Assembly: GCA_030631385.1 (NCBI GenBank)
Contig: DAOVLG010000025.1
Location: forward strand, 1 to 11,559
Direction: 5' to 3'
DNA: 11,559 bases
DNA from: Candidatus Coatesiibacteriota bacterium
GTDB taxonomy: Bacteria; RBG-13-66-14
The notes beneath the pieces were generated by a model that was not told the origin of the DNA, did no database searches, and worked only from the letters and a program-made list of their open reading frames with translations. Below, one piece after another: positions 6,746 to 11,559 of this stretch; positions within the stretch are counted from its first letter, which is position 1; each line of letters starts with the position of its first letter. The position numbers and the translations under genes are program-made.

Positions 6746-7165
6746 CTAGAAGGGGATATCGTCGTCGGAGAGGGGCTCCATCCCGTCGTCCCGGGAGGTC
6801 GCATCCTGGGCGCCGGACCTCTGGTCCCCCTGACCGCGGCTGATGAACTGGAACCTCTCGATAGTCACGTCGAGTTTGGATCGCTTGGCCCCGGTCTCTT
6901 TATCTTCCCAGGTGTGAAAGCGCAACCGTCCCTCGATCAGGATCGGATCGCCCTTTCGCTTGTACTCACAGATGATTTCCGCCGACCTGGCCCAGGCGGT
7001 GCAATCCACGAAGGTGGTCTCGTCCCGCTGCTCCCCCTCGCGGGTCTTGAATTTGCGATTAACGGCGAGCCCCACGCTGGCCACCGCCTGTCCGTTTGCC
7101 GTGTACCGAAGCTCGGGGTCCCGGGTCAGGTTGCCCAGGAGAATAACTTTGTTATAACCGGCCAT
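6746..7165 (-). CDS. ssb: Single-stranded DNA-binding protein SSB
   Basis: SSB coats single-stranded DNA in replication, recombination and repair and recruits partner proteins through its C-terminal tip. Of the 139 residues, about 1-110 form the OB fold (NKVILLGNLTRDPELRYT at 5-22, FVDCTAWAR at 52-60, EGRLRFHTWED at 78-88), with aromatic DNA-stacking candidates W58 and W86. A short flexible linker leads to the acidic tip DDDIPF (134-139), matching the DDDIPF consensus exactly. The ATG is preceded by AAAGGATG. Its place between rpsF and rpsR is the widespread bacterial order. Length is slightly below the 160-180 common in proteobacteria, because the linker is short. Confidence 0.97.
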   Translation of the reverse strand: MAGYNKVILLGNLTRDPELRYTANGQAVASVGLAVNRKFKTREGEQRDETTFVDCTAWARSAEIICEYKRKGDPILIEGRLRFHTWEDKETGAKRSKLDVTIERFQFISRGQGDQRSGAQDATSRDDGMEPLSDDDIPF

Positions 7166-7186
7166 GACTACATCCTTTTTTTCAGC

Positions 7187-7459
7187 CTACTCACCCCGGC
7201 AGGTCATGAACCGGATAACGGTCTCGTCGAGGCGGAGCTTGGCCTCGATGCCGGCAATCTTTTCGGGCTCGTTTCGATGATAGATGAGCAGGTAATGGGC
7301 TTGGGTGCGACGTTTAATCTGATACGCCAATCCTTGAACACCCTGATCCTTGATCTCGGCCTTCTCCCCAAAGAGCTGGCGGAGCTGGTCGAGCTTGGCC
7401 TCGAGGCGATCCGCCTCGATATCGGGCATCAAAACGACGGTGGTCTCGTAGTCGCGCAT
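7187..7459 (-). CDS. rpsF: 30S ribosomal protein bS6
   Basis: bS6 pairs with bS18 on the platform of the 30S subunit. The 90-residue protein shows the ferredoxin-like bS6 pattern: MRDYETTVVLMPDIE (1-15) at the start, YQIKRRTQAHYLLIYH (46-61) in the middle and LDETVIRFMTCR (77-88) at the end. It lacks the acidic tail some bS6 proteins have. The Shine-Dalgarno-like GGGGGAG lies only one base before the ATG, an unusually tight spacing, and a TATAAT box lies 14 bases before the ATG. Next gene ssb starts 21 bases downstream. Confidence 0.95.
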   Translation of the reverse strand: MRDYETTVVLMPDIEADRLEAKLDQLRQLFGEKAEIKDQGVQGLAYQIKRRTQAHYLLIYHRNEPEKIAGIEAKLRLDETVIRFMTCRGE

Positions 7460-7473
7460 ACTCCCCCAGAATC

Positions 7474-7502
7474 ATTATAAGTTCAGAGGCGCTACTTTAC
7501 AA
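7474..7502 (-). promoter_or_regulatory. Promoter candidate for rpsF-ssb-rpsR-rplI
   Basis: On the minus strand a perfect TATAAT (7474-7479) is preceded at 17 bases by TTGTAA (7497-7502), four of six matches to the -35 consensus. Transcription would start near 7467, leaving a leader of only about eight bases before the rpsF ATG. The 67-base gap between hppA and rpsF fits a separate promoter. An overlapping stem (7484-7490 with 7514-7520) is described in the findings. Confidence 0.6.
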
Positions 7503-7526
7503 TAAGAACGCCGGCCTCCGCAACCC

Positions 7527-9575
7527 CTAACCGGCCACGCCGGGCAGAATGGGGGCGATCACCAGGCTGATAACGGCCATCAACTTGATCAGGATGTTGA
7601 TCGAGGGTCCCACCGTATCCTTCAGGGGATCGCCCACGGTGTCGCCGATCACCGCCGATTTATGCGCCCGGGAGCCCTTGCCCCCGAGATTCCCCTCCTC
7701 GATGTACTTCTTGGCGTTGTCCAAAGCGCCGCCCGAGTTGGCGGTGAAGATGCCCATCATCACACCGGTAACGATGGCGCCGACCAGCACCCCGGCCAGG
7801 GCCAGAGGTCCGAGGAGGAAGCCCACGACCACCGGGACTGCGACGGCCAGGACGCCGGGAAAGATCATCCCCACGAGGGCGCTCTTGGTGGCGATGTCCA
7901 CGCACCTGTCCGAGTCGGGCAGAACGCCCTCGGCGCCCTCCCGGAGACCCGGAATGACCTCGAACTGTCGCCGGACCTCCCGGATCATGTCGTTGGCCGC
8001 CCGGACGACGGCCCGGAAGAGCTTACTGGCGAAGAAGAAGGGCAGCATACCGCCGAAGATCAATCCGGCCAGGATCAGGGGGTTGGTGAGGGAGACATCC
8101 ACCGCCGTGCCGATGACGGCAAGGTAGGCGGTTAACAGGCCCAGAGCCGCCAGGGCTGCGCTCCCGATGGCGAAGCCCTTGCCGATGGCCGCCGTCGTGT
8201 TGCCCACGGCGTCCAGACGATCGGTGATCCGGCGCACCTTGGGATCCAGTCCAGCCATCTGGGCGATACCCCCGGCGTTGTCGGCGATCGGTCCGTAGGA
8301 GTCAACGCTGACCACCATCCCCGTAGTTGCCAGCATCCCCACGGCGGCCATGGCCACTCCGTACATCCCGGCGACGTAATGGGCGAAGATCACCGAACCG
8401 GCGAGGATGATTACCGGCACCGCGAGCGATTCCATGCCCACGGCCAGCCCCTCGGTGACGGTGACCGCCGCGTTGGTATCGCTTGCCTCGGCCACTTTTT
8501 TAACCGGTCTGAACCGGGAAGATGTGTAGTACTCACTGGTCAGCCCGATCAAGACACCGGCCACGATACCCGCCAGGATCGCCCAGAAGGGACCGAGCCT
8601 GGCGTAGCCCTCGAAGGGGGTTCCCAACCAGTTGACCAGGAAGTAGGCGGCTCCGGCGGAAAGCCCCGCCGCCAGATAGACGCCGCCGGTGAGGGCCGCC
8701 TGGGGGTTCTTCCGTCCGACGAGCTTGGTAAAAAAGATGCTCAAAATGCTGGCCCCGGTCCCCGCAGCGGCCACGGCCAGGGGCAGGAGCAAGAGGTTCC
8801 GGTTGATCAGGGAGACCGCCGCGGCGAGGGACATGCTCGCGATGATGCTCTCGACGTAGCTCTCCAGGAGGTCGGCCCCCAGGCCGGCCACGTCGCCCAC
8901 GTTGTCGCCCACGTTGTCGGCGATGACGGCGGGGTTGCGCGGGTCGTCCTCGGGAATCCCGGCCTCGACCTTGCCGACCAGATCGGCTGCCATGTCGGCG
9001 CCCTTGGTGAAGATACCACCACCGGAGCGGGCAAAGAGCGCCATCAGCGAGGCGCCCATGGCGAAGCCGTTAACGACCCCCACCTCACGCAGAAGGCCGG
9101 CCCGCTCCACCGCGCCCGGGGTGAAGATAGTCGGGGCGAAGAGCCAAATCACCGCGGTCAGTCCCAGAAGGGACAATCCGACCACGGACAGCCCCATAAC
9201 CGCGCCGCCGGATATCGCGACCCCGAGGGCGGGTTTGATCCCCTCCTGGGCGGCGTGGGTCGTCCGGGCGTTGGCCCTCGTCGCGATAGCCATGCCGACG
9301 TAGCCCGCCGCACCGCTTACCAGTGCCCCGATGGCGAAGGAAACCGCCGTGCGCCAACCCAGACCGGTGAAGGCCATCGCCCCGCCCACAAAGACGATGA
9401 TAAACCCCACGGTGCGGTACTCATGGCTCAAGAAGGTCTGCGCCCCCCGGCGGATCTGCCCTGAGATCGCCTCCATCAACGGCGTCCCCTGGGGCTTGCG
9501 CAGAACGCCGACCGCGAAAAGGACGACGAAGAGAACGGCGATGAGACCGCTAAAAAGAGGCCAACCTAAAAACAT
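7527..9575 (-). CDS. hppA: Membrane-bound ion-pumping pyrophosphatase, K+-dependent type
   Basis: The protein couples hydrolysis of inorganic pyrophosphate to pumping of H+ and/or Na+ across the cytoplasmic membrane. Its 682 residues and about 16 hydrophobic helices fit the family. Active-site loops are intact: GGGIFTKGADMAADLVGKVE (185-204), DDPRNPAVIADNVGDNVGD (210-228), NSGGALDNAKKYIEEG (613-628) and GDTVGDPLKDT (644-654). GNTTAAIGKG (458-467) has Ala462 and Gly465 where K+-independent enzymes have Lys and Thr, which marks the K+-dependent class. In the pump helix LLESYVES, Glu occurs at both 238 and 242, so the pumped ion is not obvious. The start is the ATG at 9575, with GGAG five bases before it, 14 bases after the pth stop; a longer reading from 9662 would run inside pth and adds 29 hydrophilic residues foreign to the family. 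It sits between pth and rpsF, likely cotranscribed with rplY and pth. Confidence 0.95.
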   Translation of the reverse strand: MFLGWPLFSGLIAVLFVVLFAVGVLRKPQGTPLMEAISGQIRRGAQTFLSHEYRTVGFIIVFVGGAMAFTGLGWRTAVSFAIGALVSGAAGYVGMAIATRANARTTHAAQEGIKPALGVAISGGAVMGLSVVGLSLLGLTAVIWLFAPTIFTPGAVERAGLLREVGVVNGFAMGASLMALFARSGGGIFTKGADMAADLVGKVEAGIPEDDPRNPAVIADNVGDNVGDVAGLGADLLESYVESIIASMSLAAAVSLINRNLLLLPLAVAAAGTGASILSIFFTKLVGRKNPQAALTGGVYLAAGLSAGAAYFLVNWLGTPFEGYARLGPFWAILAGIVAGVLIGLTSEYYTSSRFRPVKKVAEASDTNAAVTVTEGLAVGMESLAVPVIILAGSVIFAHYVAGMYGVAMAAVGMLATTGMVVSVDSYGPIADNAGGIAQMAGLDPKVRRITDRLDAVGNTTAAIGKGFAIGSAALAALGLLTAYLAVIGTAVDVSLTNPLILAGLIFGGMLPFFFASKLFRAVVRAANDMIREVRRQFEVIPGLREGAEGVLPDSDRCVDIATKSALVGMIFPGVLAVAVPVVVGFLLGPLALAGVLVGAIVTGVMMGIFTANSGGALDNAKKYIEEGNLGGKGSRAHKSAVIGDTVGDPLKDTVGPSINILIKLMAVISLVIAPILPGVAG

Positions 9576-9589
9576 ACCCTCTCCGGTTC

Positions 9590-10183
9590 CTACGGATCGG
9601 ATTCCAGCGAGTCGTCCCCGAATTGCGGACCGGCGTTCACCTGACCCATGGCCCTCTGCCAACCCACCCTCTCCAGGAGGATCAGCCCCTCCACGACCCG
9701 ACCGACGACCCCCCCCACCTCCCGCAGGCGATCCTCGGGGAAGGGGGAGAGGACGAAATCAGCCAGATCCGCCCCCAACGGGGCCGGTCCGCATCCGATG
9801 CGCATCCGCCCAAAATTCTCACCGAGGTGAGAAATGATGTCCTCCAGGCCGTTATGTCCACCGGAACCGCCGTGGGATCGGAGCCGCAGCGTGCCAAAGG
9901 GGAGGTTGACATCGTCGCAACTGATCAACAACCCCTCGAGGGGGGTGTCGGTCTCGCGCAGAAGGCAGCCCACCGCCTGCCCCGAGAGGTTCATAAAGGT
10001 CTGGGGCTTACACAACACGAACTGACGACCCACGAGGGTGATCCGACCGACCAAACTCCTGCACATCCGTCGCCACACCGAGAGCCGGCCCCGGCGCGCC
10101 AGCTCATCCACCGCCATGAAGCCCAGGTTGTGGGGCGTTTCGGCATACCGCTCACCCGGGTTACCCAGACCGACGACGAGCAC
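9590..10183 (-). CDS. pth: Peptidyl-tRNA hydrolase
   Basis: Pth cleaves the ester bond of peptidyl-tRNA dropped from stalled ribosomes, recycling tRNA. The 197 residues are typical of bacterial Pth1. Seen directly: GLGNPGERYAETPHNLGF (5-22) with N8 and the catalytic histidine H18, KPQTFMNLSG (59-68) with N65, D90 in CDDVNLP, and GGSGGHNGL (105-113) with N111; all key positions of the E. coli enzyme are kept. The start is GTG, directly abutting the rplY stop (TAG then GTG), and the GGAG ribosome binding site overlaps the end of rplY. The rplY-pth pair is a very common arrangement. hppA follows after 14 bases. Confidence 0.95.
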   Translation of the reverse strand: MLVVGLGNPGERYAETPHNLGFMAVDELARRGRLSVWRRMCRSLVGRITLVGRQFVLCKPQTFMNLSGQAVGCLLRETDTPLEGLLISCDDVNLPFGTLRLRSHGGSGGHNGLEDIISHLGENFGRMRIGCGPAPLGADLADFVLSPFPEDRLREVGGVVGRVVEGLILLERVGWQRAMGQVNAGPQFGDDSLESDP

Positions 10184-10852
10184 CTACTCCGTCGCCTTCT
10201 CGGCGGCGGCCTCCTTCTCATCCTTGGGCGCACCTTCCTCGACCTCTTCGCCCTCCTCACCCTCGAGGATCTCGACGATCTCCTCCTCTACTACCAAGCG
10301 GGGCTTACGCACATGGACCACCGTGTCGTGTTCCTCGGTGAGGAACTCGATGCCGGCAGGCGGCTCCAGGTCGGACACGTGGATGGAGTCCCCCAATTCC
10401 AAGAAGGATACGTCCACCTCGATCGAGTCGGGCAGATCGCCCGGCAGGCAGGTGATGCTCATCTCCCGCAGGTTGTGCTCCAGCATGCCGCCCTCCTTCA
10501 CCCCGGGCGAGTCCCCGGTCAGGACGATCGGGATCGAGGTGTGGATCGGCTTTTCCATGGAGATTCTGTAGAAGTCTACGTGGAGCGGTTCCTCGGTTAC
10601 AGGGTCCTGCTGGACCTCGACGATGATCGTCGGGTAAACCGTTTTGCCGACCTCGAGGTCCACGATGAAGTTGTGCGCCTCGTGGGGTCGGACGGTATGG
10701 GTCAACACCTTGCGGTCAATGGCGATGGGAATCGTTTCCTCGACCTCGTTGCCGTAGATGACGGCCGGCACGCGATCGGAGCGGCGGAGCCTCCGTGCGC
10801 CACCCTTGCCACCTACCTCGCGTTTTTCGGCTTGCAGACGCACACGTTTCAT
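10184..10852 (-). CDS. rplY: 50S ribosomal protein bL25, CTC type with acidic tail
   Basis: bL25 binds 5S rRNA; the long CTC form, first known as a general stress protein, adds a C-terminal domain. The 222 residues show the 5S-binding domain (about 1-95) with GGARRLRRSDRVPAVIYG (17-34) and QQDPVTEEPLHVDFYRI (81-97), then the CTC beta domain (about 100-187) with GVKEGGMLEHNLRE (117-130) and LPGDLPDSIEVDVS (136-149). The last 35 residues are mostly Glu, Lys and Ala, a charged tail that is frequent in this family. AAGG five bases before the ATG is the ribosome binding site. First gene of the block with pth and hppA. Confidence 0.95.
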   Translation of the reverse strand: MKRVRLQAEKREVGGKGGARRLRRSDRVPAVIYGNEVEETIPIAIDRKVLTHTVRPHEAHNFIVDLEVGKTVYPTIIVEVQQDPVTEEPLHVDFYRISMEKPIHTSIPIVLTGDSPGVKEGGMLEHNLREMSITCLPGDLPDSIEVDVSFLELGDSIHVSDLEPPAGIEFLTEEHDTVVHVRKPRLVVEEEIVEILEGEEGEEVEEGAPKDEKEAAAEKATE

Positions 10853-10930
10853 CTCAACCTTCCCAAACTCAAAGCGCTAACGACGTAAAGACGGCTTCGA
10901 GAGATCGTTGTGATTTAGAACCAGCTTGGC

Positions 10931-10960
10931 ATTCTAGCACACCAACGCCGCCCACCGCAA
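10931..10960 (-). promoter_or_regulatory. Promoter candidate for rplY-pth-hppA
   Basis: On the minus strand TAGAAT (10931-10936, five of six -10 bases) is preceded by an 18-base spacer and TTGCGG (10955-10960, three of six -35 bases). Transcription would start near 10925, giving a leader of about 72 bases. It stands back to back with the tRNA promoter, the two -35 boxes being 11 bases apart, so the two may share a control region. Confidence 0.4.
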
Positions 10961-10971
10961 CCACTTTCCCC

Positions 10972-11000
10972 TTGACACCCCCACCATCCGTCCCTATCAT
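10972..11000 (+). promoter_or_regulatory. Strong sigma-70-type promoter of the tRNA gene
   Basis: A perfect TTGACA (10972-10977), a 17-base spacer and TATCAT (10995-11000, five of six) lie just upstream of the tRNA. Transcription should start near 11007, about nine bases before the mature 5' end. The spacer is C-rich. Confidence 0.75.
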
Positions 11001-11015
11001 AAGGTGCCTTCGGAT

Positions 11016-11092
11016 GGGCCCATAGCTCAGCTGGTCAGAGCCACCGGCTCATAACCGGTTGGTCCCAGGTTCGAGTCCTGGTGGGCCCACCA
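11016..11092 (+). tRNA. tRNA with CAU anticodon: elongator Met or Ile2 (lysidine)
   Basis: The 77 bases fold as a complete cloverleaf: acceptor GGGCCCA/TGGGCCC, D stem GCTC/GAGC, anticodon stem ACCGG/CCGGT with loop CTCATAA (anticodon CAT), variable loop TGGTC, T stem CCAGG/CCTGG with loop TTCGAGT, discriminator A and an encoded CCA. Base pair 1-72 is a perfect G-C, so it is not the initiator tRNA. C4-G69 and C5-G68 pairs and an anticodon arm like that of Bacillus Ile2 are compatible with modification by TilS to decode AUA, but the same anticodon serves elongator Met. I cannot decide between the two from one gene. Confidence 0.97.
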
Positions 11093-11106
11093 ACGCAATG
11101 CGTTGG
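11090..11106. repeat. Perfect 8-bp inverted repeat overlapping the tRNA 3' CCA
   Basis: CCAACGCA (11090-11097) is followed by a single A and the exact complement TGCGTTGG (11099-11106). The left arm includes the CCA end of the tRNA. In RNA the loop would be too small for the full stem, so this is better read as a DNA palindrome or a chance match. No T-run follows. Confidence 0.5.
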
Positions 11107-11347
11107 ATCAAGACCCCGCGAGGAAGGGTCTGAGAAGTTTGATAAGTTATCCCTGCGAGCTAAACCAACGTACTTAACCGGGTTATTTCTAAATCGCAGC
11201 GCGTTGGATCGCGGTTCCACAAGAATGGGTCCTAAAAAAACAAAGAGAGACCGTTGCAAAATGCCAATCTAGCGCAATTATGATGGTTCTCAGCGTTATT
11301 AGTAGCCACGCATATTCCCCGTAGGGGCTCCGGCTTTTAGTCCCCGC
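11093..11347. other. Noncoding region with a diverged direct repeat, period 101
   Basis: No convincing gene lies here, and the base composition is visibly more AT-rich than in the flanking genes. A 16-base element, CGCAATGCGTTGGATC (11094-11109), recurs as CGCAGCGCGTTGGATC (11195-11210), 14 of 16 identical. Each copy is followed by a short hairpin: AGACCC/GGGTCT (11111-11131) after the first and GGTTCC/GGGTCC (11213-11232) after the second. The first hairpin could help end the tRNA transcript but lacks a T-run. Later, CCCC-GTA-GGGG (11317-11327) is another small palindrome just ahead of the 108-bp tandem repeat. Confidence 0.5.
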
Positions 11348-11559
11348 CCGCGGGAGTTAGTAAACGCACCGCTCGCGGCGACAAGTTGTCATACACAGTT
11401 AAACCCACCTCGCGGAGCTGCCCCATAAAGACTGAGGGGGTTGGGGAGTTGAAAGCCGCGGGAGTTAGTAAACGCACCGCTCGCGGCGACAAGTTGTCAT
11501 ACACAGTTAAACCCACCTCGCGGAGCTGCCCCCTCAAGACTGAGGGGTTGGGGAGTTGA
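11348..11559. repeat. 108-bp tandem duplication, two copies, continuing to the window edge
   Basis: Copy 1 spans 11348-11455 and copy 2 spans 11456-11559, cut by the window end. The first 77 bases are identical; the copies differ by two substitutions (ATA in copy 1 against CTC in copy 2) and a one-base G-run difference. Each unit holds CCGCGGGAG, which can pair with either of two CTCGCGG segments downstream, and GACAA-G-TTGTC (11380-11390 in copy 1). In copy 2 the substitutions create a perfect hairpin, CCCCTCA-AGAC-TGAGGGG; in copy 1 this stem is broken in the middle. The period is a multiple of three, and the minus strand is open through both copies, but the frame has no ribosome binding site or recognisable protein features. 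A third copy may lie beyond the window. Confidence 0.92.

Noticed and set aside
8379..9464. Long plus-strand ORF (361 codons) opposite hppA
   Set aside because: It is a shadow of hppA in GC-rich DNA; the translation is low-complexity in G, D, R and H, with no motifs, while hppA on the other strand is unmistakable.
9576..9662. 29-residue N-terminal extension of hppA
   Set aside because: It lies mostly inside pth, is hydrophilic, and the internal ATG at 9575 has a good ribosome binding site and the expected first membrane helix.
9623..10888. Plus-strand ORF (421 codons) opposite pth and rplY
   Set aside because: Antisense to two well-conserved genes, spans their junction, and shows no recognisable domain.
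11111..11131. Intrinsic terminator of the tRNA
   Set aside because: The AGACCC/GGGTCT stem is real, but no T-run follows it, so I list it only as a hairpin.
11035..11259. Minus-strand ORF of 74 codons with GPTRTRTWDQPVMSRW near its end
   Set aside because: Its 3' part is the antisense of the tRNA gene; this peptide is a known kind of spurious translation of CAU tRNAs.
11337..11537. Minus-strand ORF encoding a twice-repeated peptide (GQLREVGLTVYDNLSPRA)
   Set aside because: The peptide repeat simply follows from the 108-bp DNA repeat having a period divisible by three. No ribosome binding site, no family features, and the repeat is rich in palindromes.
11348..11559. CRISPR array
   Set aside because: The repeated unit is 108 bases with no unique spacers between short repeats, only two copies, and no cas genes.

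Overview
The window is about 11.6 kb of GC-rich, gene-dense bacterial chromosome. It carries mostly conserved housekeeping genes in two opposing blocks, plus a repeat-rich noncoding end. All proteins are bacterial in type: bL9, bL25, bS6, bS18, SSB ending in DDDIPF, TsaB/TsaE, bactofilin. The K+-dependent type of membrane pyrophosphatase and the ATP-type phosphofructokinase suit an energy-limited, possibly anaerobic lineage, but that is inference. The sequence does not fix the phylum. I suspect an uncultivated candidate phylum or a delta-proteobacterial/FCB-like group, with low confidence.

Layout. (1) 38-1454, minus strand: pfkA followed by a bactofilin gene whose ribosome binding site overlaps the pfkA stop. 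(2) 1455-1731: divergent intergenic region with a promoter facing each way and a doubtful 23-codon ORF. (3) 1732-5514, plus strand: a tight operon of mazG, an unrecognised GT-C-like membrane protein, tsaE and tsaB, all overlapping, behind a strong sigma-70-type promoter. (4) 5515-5728: convergent gap with two GC-rich palindromes and an intrinsic terminator for the minus-strand block. (5) 5729-10852, minus strand: rplY-pth-hppA, then a second promoter and rpsF-ssb-rpsR-rplI. The r-protein cluster is the classic arrangement, with a proton/sodium-pumping pyrophosphatase inserted between pth and rpsF. (6) 10853-11092: back-to-back promoters, then a CAU-anticodon tRNA with encoded CCA. (7) 11093-11559: no convincing gene; an inverted repeat on the tRNA 3' end, a diverged direct repeat of period 101, and a near-perfect 108-bp tandem duplication that runs to the window edge.

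Functional themes are translation (four r-proteins, peptidyl-tRNA hydrolase, t6A synthesis factors, tRNA), nucleotide and pyrophosphate hygiene (MazG, M-PPase), single-strand DNA binding, glycolysis and the cell envelope/cytoskeleton. I see no defence island, phage, transposase, CRISPR array or clearly new multi-gene system. The points that merit a second look are the 108-bp tandem repeat, the membrane protein in the mazG-tsaE operon, the Asp-to-Asn change in the PFK magnesium motif, two neighbouring glutamates in the pump helix of HppA, and long acidic tails on bL9 and bL25.
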